DNA from: an uncultured Acidobacteriota bacterium
GTDB taxonomy: Bacteria > Acidobacteriota > Vicinamibacteria > Vicinamibacterales > UBA2999
Direction: 5' to 3'
DNA: 40,997 bases
Assembly (NCBI GenBank): GCA_902826515.1
Contig: CADEFD010000036.1
Span: 1-40,997 of the forward strand
Below the pieces are notes generated by a model. It worked only from the letters and a program-made list of their open reading frames with translations. It was not told where the DNA came from and did no database searches. Within the stretch, counting starts at the first letter, position 1. Every line of letters starts with the position of its first letter. Positions 26,174 to 33,443 of the stretch are shown here, one piece after another. Made by a program: the position numbers and the translations under genes.

Positions 26174-27183
26174 TCGACCTCGCCGCCCACTATCGCGGCC
26201 GCCGCGCCATGATCACGGGCGGCCTCGGGTTCATCGGCAGCAACCTCGCCATCCGCCTCGCCGGGCTCGGCGCCGAGGTGCTGCTCGTGGACTCGCTCAT
26301 CCCCGGCTCCGGCGGCAACCTCGCGAACATCGAGCCGGTGAAGGATCGGGTGCGGCTGAACGTTGCCGACATCCGCCAGGCCAGCACGATGAACTACCTG
26401 GTGCGCGGCCAGGATGTCATCTTCAACCTCGCCGGCCAGGTCAGCCACATCGACAGCATGCGCGACCCGCAGACCGACCTCGAGGTCAACTGCCGGGCGC
26501 AGCTCACGCTGCTCGAAGCGTGCCGCCATCACAACCCGGGCACCAAGGTGGTGTTCGCCGGCACCCGCCAGGTGTACGGCCGCCCCGATCATCTGCCGGT
26601 CACCGAAGCGCACCTGGTGCGGCCGACCGATGTGAACGGCATCAACAAGGTCGCCGGCGAGTACTACCACCTCGTCTACAACAACGTCTTCGGCGTGCGC
26701 GCCTGCTCGCTGCGCCTGACCAACGTCTACGGCCCGCGGCAGCTCATTCGCCACAACCGCCAGGGGTTCATCGGCTGGTTCGTGCGCCTGGCGCTCGACG
26801 GCGGCGAGATTCAGATTTTCGGCGACGGCTCGCAGGTCCGCGACTTCGTGCACGTCGACGACGCCGTGGACGCCTTCCTGCGCGCCGGCGCCACTGACGG
26901 CGTCAACGGCGAAGCGTTCAACGTGGGCGGCGATGAACCCATCAGCCACGCCGACCTGGTGCGGATGCTCGTGGAACTGAGCGGCCGCGGCACCTGCCGC
27001 TTCGTCGAGTGGCCGCCGGAGAAGAAGGCCATCGACATCGGCAGCTTCTATGCCGACTCGAGCCGGTTCCGCGCCCGCACCGGCTGGGCGCCGGCCGTGC
27101 GCCTGCGCGAGGGGCTCGCGGCGACGCTCGACTACTACCGCGCGCACTACCACGCCTACGTGGACGAAGGGACCGGCGCATGA
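26170..27183 (+). CDS. Extended SDR sugar-nucleotide epimerase/dehydratase family protein, atypical active site
   Basis: A 337-residue NAD(P)-dependent epimerase/dehydratase family protein. The Rossmann motif is ITGGLGFIGSN (15-25). NLAGQVSHIDSMRDP, FAGTRQVYGRPD and RLTNVYGPRQ are typical of GDP/dTDP/CDP-sugar enzymes. The expected catalytic YxxxK reads Asn156-Gly-Ile-Asn-Lys160, so the Tyr is replaced by Asn while Lys is kept; Thr132 is in the Ser/Thr position. Either another group provides the acid/base or the protein has lost standard SDR chemistry. It overlaps its neighbours by ATGA on both sides. The substrate is unknown. Confidence 0.85.
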   Translation: MIDLAAHYRGRRAMITGGLGFIGSNLAIRLAGLGAEVLLVDSLIPGSGGNLANIEPVKDRVRLNVADIRQASTMNYLVRGQDVIFNLAGQVSHIDSMRDPQTDLEVNCRAQLTLLEACRHHNPGTKVVFAGTRQVYGRPDHLPVTEAHLVRPTDVNGINKVAGEYYHLVYNNVFGVRACSLRLTNVYGPRQLIRHNRQGFIGWFVRLALDGGEIQIFGDGSQVRDFVHVDDAVDAFLRAGATDGVNGEAFNVGGDEPISHADLVRMLVELSGRGTCRFVEWPPEKKAIDIGSFYADSSRFRARTGWAPAVRLREGLAATLDYYRAHYHAYVDEGTGA

Positions 27184-28280
27184 GTGCGACGCCGCTGCGC
27201 GTGCCGTTCAACATGCTGCGCCTCGGCGAGGAGCGGGCCGACATCGACCAGGCGATCGCCCGCGTCCTCGACTCGGGCTGGTTCGTGCTCGGTCCCGAAG
27301 TCGCCGCCTTCGAATCCGAGTTCGCCGCCGCGATGGGGGCCCGGCACGCGGCCGGCGTGAACACCGGCACCGACGCCATCGCGCTGGCGCTCATGGCGCT
27401 CGGCATCGGCCACGGCGACGAAGTCATCACCTCGCCGCTCTCGGCCGCCTATTCGGCGCTCGCGATTGACATGGCCGGCGCGACGCCCGTGTTCGCCGAC
27501 ATCGATCCCGATCGGCTCACGCTCGACCCGGCGGCGGCCGCGGCGGCCGTCACGAGCCGCACGCGCGCCATCCTGCCGGTGCACCTCTACGGCCAGCCCG
27601 CCGATCTCGACGGCATCCGCGCGGTGGCGGCGCGCCACAATCTCGCCATCGTCGAGGATGCCTGCCAGGCGCATCTCGCCACCCACAGGGGTGTGCCGCT
27701 CGGCCGCGGATCGGCAGCGGCGGCGTGGAGCTTCTATCCCACGAAGAACCTCGGCGCGCTCGGCGACGGCGGCGCCGTCACGACCGACGATCCCGCGCTG
27801 GCCGAGCGCATCCGCCGGCTCCGCAACGGCGGCCAGGTCACGCGGTATCACCACGAGGAACGCGGCGTGAACAGCCGCCTCGACGAGCTGCAGGCGGCGG
27901 TGTTGCGCGCGCGATTGCCGCGCCTGGCAGCGGCCACCACGGCGCGCCGGCGGCTCGCTGCAGAATATCGCGCGACCCTGCACACAACCGCGATTCAGGT
28001 TCCGCGTGAGTACGACGCCGGGCACGTGTACCATCTATTCCCGGTGCTCGTCGCCGGCCGCGATCGGTTCCAGGCCCATCTGCGGGCCGCCGGCATCGAG
28101 ACCCTGATCCACTATCCTGTGCCCATTCCACGCCAGCCCGCCGCCACCGTGTGGTCGCCCGCCGACTGTCCGGTGGCCGACCGTGTCACGGCCGAGGTCG
28201 TGTCGCTGCCGTTGTACCCGTCACTGCCGCCGGACGCCCTGGCGGAAGTGACCGCCGCCGTCGCGGCGTTTTCGAGGTGA
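27180..28280 (+). CDS. DegT/DnrJ/EryC1/StrS-family PLP-dependent sugar aminotransferase
   Basis: A 366-residue aminotransferase. VPFNMLRLGEE, GPEVAAFESEFA, NTGTDAIALALMALG, DACQAH (with Glu159-Asp160) and the PLP lysine in SFYPTKNLGALGDGGAV (Lys189) are diagnostic. Family members transfer an amino group from Glu or Gln to a keto-sugar nucleotide, as ArnB, FdtB or DesV do. Two SDR genes flank it and could supply the keto-sugar. The cluster therefore probably makes an amino sugar, though the exact product cannot be derived. Confidence 0.9.
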   Translation: MSATPLRVPFNMLRLGEERADIDQAIARVLDSGWFVLGPEVAAFESEFAAAMGARHAAGVNTGTDAIALALMALGIGHGDEVITSPLSAAYSALAIDMAGATPVFADIDPDRLTLDPAAAAAAVTSRTRAILPVHLYGQPADLDGIRAVAARHNLAIVEDACQAHLATHRGVPLGRGSAAAAWSFYPTKNLGALGDGGAVTTDDPALAERIRRLRNGGQVTRYHHEERGVNSRLDELQAAVLRARLPRLAAATTARRRLAAEYRATLHTTAIQVPREYDAGHVYHLFPVLVAGRDRFQAHLRAAGIETLIHYPVPIPRQPAATVWSPADCPVADRVTAEVVSLPLYPSLPPDALAEVTAAVAAFSR

Positions 28281-28284
28281 CCCG

Positions 28285-29247
28285 ATGCGAGTCCTGATCA
28301 CGGGAGGCGCCGGTTTCGTCGGCTCCCATCTGTCCGACGCCCTGCTGAACGCCGGGCATCACGTGCACGTCGTGGACGACCTCTCGACGGGCTCGATCGA
28401 CAACATCTCGCACCTCAAGCCGCACAAGCACTTCGGCTACACGATCGACACGATCTTCAACGAGCAGCTCACGGCCGAGCTGGTCGATCACGCCGACGTG
28501 GTCTTCCATCTGGCCGCCGCCGTCGGCGTGAAGCTCATCGTGGAGCGCCCCGTGCACACGATCGAGTGCAACGTGCACGGCACCGAGGTGGTGCTGCGCC
28601 ACGCCAGCAAGAAGAAGAAGCTGGTGCTGGTCGCCTCGACCTCGGAGGTCTACGGCAAGAGCACCAACGTGCCCTTCCAGGAGGACGCCGACCTGGTGCT
28701 CGGCGCCACGACCCGTCACCGCTGGGCCTACGCCTGCAGCAAGATGCTCGACGAGTTCCACGCGCTCGCCTATTACAAGGAGCGCAAGCTGCCGGCGATC
28801 GTCTTCCGACTGTTCAATACCGTGGGCCCGCGCCAGACCGGCCAGTACGGCATGGTGCTGCCGAATTTCGTCCGCCAGGCGCTCGCCAACGAACCCATCA
28901 CGGTGTTCGGCGACGGCACGCAGAGCCGCAGCTTCACCTACGTGGGCGACGTCGTGCGCGGCCTGATGGCGCTCATGGTCGAGCCGAAGGCGATCGGCCA
29001 GGTCTTCAACATCGGCAACGTCGAGGAAGTGTCGATCCGCGGCCTCGCCGAGCGGGTGAAGGCGGCCACCGGGTCGAGTTCGGAGATCGTGACCATCCCC
29101 TACGACCAGGCCTACGACTCGGGCTTCGAGGACATGCCGCGGCGGGTGCCGGATCTGACCAAGATCCACAAGCTCGTCGGCTACGAACCCCACGTCCAGC
29201 TGGACGAGATCATCAGCCGGGTGGTCGAAGACTTCCGGACCCGCTGA
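28285..29247 (+). CDS. NAD-dependent sugar-nucleotide epimerase/decarboxylase (UDP-glucuronate decarboxylase or 4-epimerase type)
   Basis: A 320-residue extended SDR: ITGGAGFVGSHL (5-16), VVDDLSTGSIDNI, STSEVYGKS, catalytic YACSK (Tyr149, Lys153), RLFNTVGPRQTGQYGMVLPNF and GDGTQSRSFTYVGDVV. The sequence is closest in style to UDP-glucuronate decarboxylases and 4-epimerases. Unlike the SDR two genes upstream, its active site is complete. GAGGTGA, partly inside the upstream stop region, serves as RBS. It is the last gene before a probable new promoter at 29264. Confidence 0.87.
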   Translation: MRVLITGGAGFVGSHLSDALLNAGHHVHVVDDLSTGSIDNISHLKPHKHFGYTIDTIFNEQLTAELVDHADVVFHLAAAVGVKLIVERPVHTIECNVHGTEVVLRHASKKKKLVLVASTSEVYGKSTNVPFQEDADLVLGATTRHRWAYACSKMLDEFHALAYYKERKLPAIVFRLFNTVGPRQTGQYGMVLPNFVRQALANEPITVFGDGTQSRSFTYVGDVVRGLMALMVEPKAIGQVFNIGNVEEVSIRGLAERVKAATGSSSEIVTIPYDQAYDSGFEDMPRRVPDLTKIHKLVGYEPHVQLDEIISRVVEDFRTR

Positions 29248-29263
29248 GGCCCGGCGACGGGCG

Positions 29264-29269
29264 TATACT
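29264..29269 (+). promoter_or_regulatory. -10 box close to the start of the repeat-protein gene
   Basis: TATACT ends 9 nt before the ATG at 29279. The predicted 5' end is about 2-3 nt before the start codon, and no Shine-Dalgarno sequence is present, which fits a leaderless mRNA. No -35 is recognisable. Confidence 0.45.
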
Positions 29270-29278
29270 GGACCTATC

Positions 29279-30046
29279 ATGGTTCGCGCGTCCGTCACGG
29301 CGCTGGCACTGCTGCTCATCGCGCTGCCTGCCTCGGCGCAGCAGCTCTCGCTCGAAATCCGCGACGGCCTGGTGACCCTGCAGGCCACCAACGTCCCGGT
29401 GCGCCAGGTGCTGGCGGAATGGGCGAAGGTGGGCGGCACCAAGGTCGTGGGCGGCGAACGTCTGGCCGGGGCTCCGCTGACGCTGAGTCTCGAAGGCGTG
29501 CCCGAAGCCAAGGCGCTCGACATCGTGCTCCGCGGCGCGGCCGGCTACATGGCCGCCGCGCGTTCGGTGCCCGGCAGCGGCCGCTCCGGCTACGACCGGA
29601 TCCTCGTGCTGGCGACGAGCACGCCGCCGGCCGGTGGCGGACCTGCCGCCGGCGCCGGCAACCGCCCGGCCACGCGCGCTTTCGGCGTGCCGCCGGCAGT
29701 GGAGCCGCCCGACACCGCGGACCTCGGCGTCGGAGACCCCGAGCCGGCCGCGGAGATGCCGCAGGTCAATCCGTTCGCCAATGCGTTCGGCCAGCCGGGT
29801 GCGGCCCAGCCCTTCGGCCAGCCGCCGGCCAATCCGTTCGGGCAGCCCATTCCGCAGAATCCGTTCGGCCAGCCGATGCCGCAGAACCCGTTCGGCCAGC
29901 CGCTGCAGCCGCAGACCGGCCAGGGCCTGTTCACGCCGGTGGCGCCGCAGTCGCAGCCCAACTTCGGCGTCGTCGGCTCGCCCACGCCGGGCGTCGTCCA
30001 GCAGCCGCCGGGTCAGCCCGGCGTGCGTCCCCGTCCCCAGGGCTGA
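29279..30046 (+). CDS. Secreted protein with STN-like domain and NPFGQP repeats
   Basis: A 255-residue protein. A classical signal peptide ends at about residue 20 (ALLLIALPASA-Q). Residues 21-110 (LSLEIRDGLVTLQATNVPVRQVLAEWAKVGG, then a segment beginning GAPLTLSLEGVPEAKAL) resemble the short secretin/TonB N-terminal (STN) fold. Residues about 160-215 are a low-complexity region with FGQP repeated five times, mostly as NPFGQP separated by 3-6 residues. The tail is Pro/Gln/Val-rich. STN domains usually sit in outer-membrane secretins or receptors; here no channel follows. It may be a periplasmic binding or adaptor protein. Function unknown. Confidence 0.75.
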   Translation: MVRASVTALALLLIALPASAQQLSLEIRDGLVTLQATNVPVRQVLAEWAKVGGTKVVGGERLAGAPLTLSLEGVPEAKALDIVLRGAAGYMAAARSVPGSGRSGYDRILVLATSTPPAGGGPAAGAGNRPATRAFGVPPAVEPPDTADLGVGDPEPAAEMPQVNPFANAFGQPGAAQPFGQPPANPFGQPIPQNPFGQPMPQNPFGQPLQPQTGQGLFTPVAPQSQPNFGVVGSPTPGVVQQPPGQPGVRPRPQG

Positions 30047-30055
30047 CCGCCCACG

Positions 30056-31096
30056 ATGGCCGGCCTCGATCGCTACCGCTCGGACGACCGCCGGGCGCTG
30101 GAAGCGCTCTATCGACGCACACTCGGCGTCGAAGCGGCCGAACGCCTGAAGCTCACCTGGGCATGGGAGCGGCGCCAGAACCCCGCGGCCCGGAGTGGCG
30201 AGGCGCCGTGGGTCGTACGTGAGGGCACCGCCCTCATCGCGGCGCTCGTGCCGCAGCCGGTGCGCGTCTCGCTCGCCGGCGCCGACGTGCGCGGCGCCTG
30301 GCTCGTCGATCCGCTGGTCGCGTCCGAGCGCGATCGACAAGGCCTGCAGGAACTGCTCGTGCGCGCCGCCCATCGCGAACACGACATCACGCTTGCCACC
30401 GGGCTGAGCGACGCCACCCGCGCCGTGCTCGATCGCCTGCGCGCCCCGAAAGCGATGCCGCTGCCGTGCCTGGTCAAGCCGCTCAGCCGGCGCGCGCTGC
30501 GTCGTCCCGACTGGCCGCAGCCGGTCAATCGGCTCGTCTCGGCGATGACGCTGCCGATCGTGAAAGTGGTGGCGCGGCAGCGGCCGCTGCGCGAGTCGGT
30601 CGAAGTCGTGCGCCGCCTCGATGGCAGCGCCGACGAGCTGTGGAGCCGCGCCGCCGAAACCATCACGCTCGCCGTGCGCCGAGATGCCGCCTATGTGAAC
30701 TGGCGCTTTGCCGAGCCGCCGCATGCGCGCTACGCCATCGCCGTGCTGCGCCGCCAGGGGGCGGCCGCCGGCTACGTGGTGTACCGCCACGCGCACGAAC
30801 CGCGCGGCCGCGTCACGTACGTGGTCGACTTCCTGGCCGTGCCCGGCGACGACCGCGCCCTCAAGACGCTGCTGCGCTGGGTCGACCGCGAGGCCCGCGT
30901 CGCCGATTCCGACAAGATCCGCTGCCACGCGCTGCATGCCGGCTTCCGCAAGGTGCTGCGCCGCTCCGGTTACTTCGGCGTGCGTTCGTCGGCCACGCTG
31001 TCGGTCAAGCTGCACGACACCCGCGCCACGCGCGCCTTCTACGAGACCACCGATCACTGGCACTTCACGCTCGGTGACGGCGCGGTCGATCACTGA
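30056..31096 (+). CDS. GNAT-fold acyltransferase-like protein
   Basis: A 346-residue protein, probably cytosolic. The pattern is that of GNAT-like proteins found in polysaccharide clusters: an N-terminal YRSDDRRALEALYRRTLG with ERLKLTWAWERRQNP, a central region, and a C-terminal unit with AVRRDAAYVNWRFAEPPHARY followed by GYVVYR strands. A confident acetyl-CoA loop (Q/RxxGxG/A) is not seen, so the transfer reaction is uncertain. It follows the STN-like gene by 9 bp without a good SD. It may modify a sugar, lipid or peptide made by the upstream glycan genes. Confidence 0.65.
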   Translation: MAGLDRYRSDDRRALEALYRRTLGVEAAERLKLTWAWERRQNPAARSGEAPWVVREGTALIAALVPQPVRVSLAGADVRGAWLVDPLVASERDRQGLQELLVRAAHREHDITLATGLSDATRAVLDRLRAPKAMPLPCLVKPLSRRALRRPDWPQPVNRLVSAMTLPIVKVVARQRPLRESVEVVRRLDGSADELWSRAAETITLAVRRDAAYVNWRFAEPPHARYAIAVLRRQGAAAGYVVYRHAHEPRGRVTYVVDFLAVPGDDRALKTLLRWVDREARVADSDKIRCHALHAGFRKVLRRSGYFGVRSSATLSVKLHDTRATRAFYETTDHWHFTLGDGAVDH

Positions 31097-31127
31097 CCCC
31101 GACGTTCACAGAGGAATCGGAGACCCC

Positions 31128-31574
31128 ATGTCGCTAAACGACACGCTCGCCGCGGATCTCGTTCGCGCGATGAAGGCGAAAGACGCCACCACGCTCACGG
31201 CGCTGCGGATGCTGAAGACGGCGCTCACGAACAAGAGCATCGAGAAGAGCCGCGCGCTCGACGCCGCCGAGGAGCTGCAGGTCGTGAACGCGCTCGTCAA
31301 GCAGCGGCGCGATTCGATCGACCAGTTCGAGGCAGCCGGCCGCCACGAGCTGGCCGCGAAGGAGAAAGCGGAGATCGCGGTGCTCGACGCCTACCTGCCG
31401 CCGTCGGCCACCGACGAGGAACTGACGGCAGCGGTGGACGCCGCGGTGAGCTCGACCGGGGCCGCGTCCGCGAAGGACATGGGCAAGGTGATGAAGGCGG
31501 TGATGAGCGCGCTGGCCGGCAAGACCGTGGACGGCAAGCGGGTGAACGAGCTCGTGCGCGCGCGGCTCTCGTAG
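31128..31574 (+). CDS. GatB/YqeY-domain protein
   Basis: A 148-residue protein of the YqeY family, related to the C-terminal tRNA-binding tail of GatB. LVRAMKAKDATTLTALRMLKTAL, KQRRDSIDQFEAAGRHELAAKEKAEIAVLDAYLP and GKVMKAVMSALAGKTVDGKRVNELVRARL are conserved blocks. It is likely cytosolic; roles in aminoacyl-tRNA amidation or quality control are proposed from the GatB link but not proven. An AGAGGAA and a GGAG lie upstream of the ATG. It ends the plus-strand run, with an intrinsic terminator 72 nt after the stop. Confidence 0.9.
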   Translation: MSLNDTLAADLVRAMKAKDATTLTALRMLKTALTNKSIEKSRALDAAEELQVVNALVKQRRDSIDQFEAAGRHELAAKEKAEIAVLDAYLPPSATDEELTAAVDAAVSSTGAASAKDMGKVMKAVMSALAGKTVDGKRVNELVRARLS

Positions 31575-31645
31575 CGCTGCAAACTATTTGACCGCGCCCT
31601 CCGTCTATAGCTCTGAAAGGCCTAGTCAGCCTCTCACCATCCTCC

Positions 31646-31682
31646 TCGGGCTCCCGCCGCAGGGCCGGAGCCCGATTTTTTT
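31646..31682 (+). terminator. Strong intrinsic (rho-independent) terminator
   Basis: A perfect 9-bp stem, TCGGGCTCC (31646-31654) and GGAGCCCGA (31667-31675), with a 12-nt loop, is followed by seven T (31676-31682). It ends the transcript from the yqeY-like gene. The 71 nt between that stop and the stem contain no gene I can support. Confidence 0.88.
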
Positions 31683-31728
31683 GCCGTCCGTTCGCGGGAC
31701 GGTGTCCGAAACCGGCCGCCGGAGGCCG

Positions 31729-31737
31729 TGCTACGCT
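31729..31737 (+). promoter_or_regulatory. Extended -10 promoter for murJ
   Basis: TGCTACGCT (TGN plus TACGCT) lies 13 nt before the ATG at 31751, just beyond the upstream terminator. The predicted leader is about 6-7 nt, with no SD. Confidence 0.4.
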
Positions 31738-31750
31738 TCGGGCAGTTTCC

Positions 31751-33418
31751 ATGTCAGCTTCGGAGTCGATCCCGGGCGGAAGTGAGCCGGGTCCGGCATC
31801 CGGCCACGCCGGACGTTCCGCCGCCACCTCATCATCCGGGCTCGCGCGCTCCGCCGGGGTCGTCGGCGCCGCCACGATGACGAGCCGCGTGCTCGGGCTG
31901 GTCCGCGAGCAGGTGCTGGCCTACTGGTTCGGCGCCAGCGACTCGATGGACGCCTTCCTCGTCGCCTTCCGCGTGCCCAACCTGGTGCGCGACCTCTTCG
32001 CGGAAGGGGCGATGAGCGCGGCGCTCGTCCCCACCTTCAGCCGCACCCTCGCCACGGATGGTCGCGCCCGCGCGTGGCAGCTCGGCAACTCCGTGATGAA
32101 CGCGCTCGTCGCCGTCACCGGCGTGCTCGTGATCGCCGCCGTCGTCTTCGCGCCGCAGCTCGTCACATGGCTCGCCGGCGATTTCGCGACCGTGCCCGGC
32201 AAGTTCGAGCTGACGGTGCTGCTGACGCGCATCATGGCGCCCTTCCTCATGCTCGTCGCCGTCGCGGCCGCCTGCATGGGGATGCTGAACTCGCTCAATG
32301 TCTTCTTCATCCCGGCGCTGTCGCCGGCGATGTTCAACGTGGCCTCGATCGCCGTGGGCATCGGGCTCGTGCCGGTGGCGATCGGCGCCGGCATCGAGCC
32401 GATTCTGGCGATGGCGGCCGGCACGATCGTGGGCGGCCTCGGGCAGGTGCTCCTGCAGTGGCCGGCTCTGCGCGCCCAGGGCTACCGCTACGCGCCGCGT
32501 CTCGACCTGGCCGATCCGGGCATGCGGCAGGTGCTCACGCTGATGGGCCCGGGTGTCGTCGGCCTCGCCGCCACGCAGCTCAACGTGTTCGTCAACACGG
32601 TGGTCGCCACCGGCGAAGGCACCGGGGCGGTGTCGTGGCTGACCTATGCGTTCCGCTTGATGTACCTGCCGATCGGCATGTTCGGCGTCTCGATCGCCAC
32701 GGCCACCACGCCGGCCCTTTCGCGGCTCGTGGCCACAGGCAACACGCCGGCCATGCGGTCCACATTGGCCTCGGCCATCGCGCTCATGCTGACGCTGAAC
32801 GTGCCGGCGACCTTCGGACTGGTCGTGCTGGCAACGCCCATCGTGCGGCTGCTGCTCGAACGCGGCAACTTCACGCCCGCCGATACCATCGCGACGGCGT
32901 CGGCGGTGCAGTTCTACGCGATTGGCCTCGTGGGGTACTCGGTCGTGAAGATCCTGTCGCCGGCGTTCTACGCGCTCGGCCGCAGCCGCACGCCAGCGGC
33001 GGTCGGGGTGGCGTCCGTGCTGCTGAACGCGGCGCTGAGCGTCACGACCGCGCCACATTTCGGCTTCCGGGGCATCGCGCTCAGCGCCTCGGTCGCCGCG
33101 CTCTTCAACGCCGGCATGCTGGCGTTCCTGCTGCGGCGGTCGCTTGGCGGACTCGAACTCGCGCGCGTCGCCGCCACGCTCGGCAAGGTGATCGTGGCCG
33201 GCACGGCGATGGCGGCCACCGCCTGGTGGGGTGAGCAGTGGCTGGCCGGGCTCGCCCCCGGTCCGTCGCTCATCGCACAGTCCGCGCGGCTCGGCGGCGC
33301 CATCACCGCCGCCGTCGCGGTGCTCGGCCTGTGCGCGCAGCTCCTCGGCATCCGCGAGTTCGAGGAAGTCCGTGACGCCGTGCTGAAGCGCCTGCGCCGC
33401 ATGCGCGGCCGCGCCTGA
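31751..33418 (+). CDS. murJ: Lipid II flippase MurJ (MviN family)
   Basis: A 555-residue polytopic MOP-superfamily transporter with about 14 hydrophobic segments. It moves lipid II across the inner membrane for cell wall synthesis. Family signature: MTSRVLGLVREQVLAYWFGA, DAFLVAFRVPNLVRDLFAEGAMSAALVPTFS, with Arg residues in TM1/TM2 loops, and YLPIGMFGVSIATATTPALSR. An unusual feature is a Ser/Gly/Ala-rich N-terminal extension of about 32 residues before the conserved core (LARSAGVVGAATM). A later start is possible, but no good RBS supports it. It is not in the dcw cluster although it completes that pathway. Confidence 0.95.
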   Translation: MSASESIPGGSEPGPASGHAGRSAATSSSGLARSAGVVGAATMTSRVLGLVREQVLAYWFGASDSMDAFLVAFRVPNLVRDLFAEGAMSAALVPTFSRTLATDGRARAWQLGNSVMNALVAVTGVLVIAAVVFAPQLVTWLAGDFATVPGKFELTVLLTRIMAPFLMLVAVAAACMGMLNSLNVFFIPALSPAMFNVASIAVGIGLVPVAIGAGIEPILAMAAGTIVGGLGQVLLQWPALRAQGYRYAPRLDLADPGMRQVLTLMGPGVVGLAATQLNVFVNTVVATGEGTGAVSWLTYAFRLMYLPIGMFGVSIATATTPALSRLVATGNTPAMRSTLASAIALMLTLNVPATFGLVVLATPIVRLLLERGNFTPADTIATASAVQFYAIGLVGYSVVKILSPAFYALGRSRTPAAVGVASVLLNAALSVTTAPHFGFRGIALSASVAALFNAGMLAFLLRRSLGGLELARVAATLGKVIVAGTAMAATAWWGEQWLAGLAPGPSLIAQSARLGGAITAAVAVLGLCAQLLGIREFEEVRDAVLKRLRRMRGRA

Positions 33419-33420
33419 TC

Positions 33421-33434
33421 GGCCGCGCGCGGCC
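33421..33434. terminator. GC palindrome between convergent murJ and peptidase genes
   Basis: The 14-bp perfect palindrome GGCCGCG-CGCGGCC begins two bases after the murJ stop, within a 25-bp convergent spacer. It could form a short hairpin (5-bp stem, 4-nt loop) in both transcripts. There is no T-tract. Confidence 0.3.
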
Positions 33435-33443
33435 TGGGCGGCG

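Noticed and set aside
29213-31093. 626-codon minus-strand frame across the STN-like and GNAT-like genes
   Set aside because: Antisense shadow; the plus-strand proteins have a signal peptide and recognisable folds.
31588-31611. TTGACC and TATAGC as a promoter pair
   Set aside because: The spacer is only 12 bp, too short for sigma-70 promoters.
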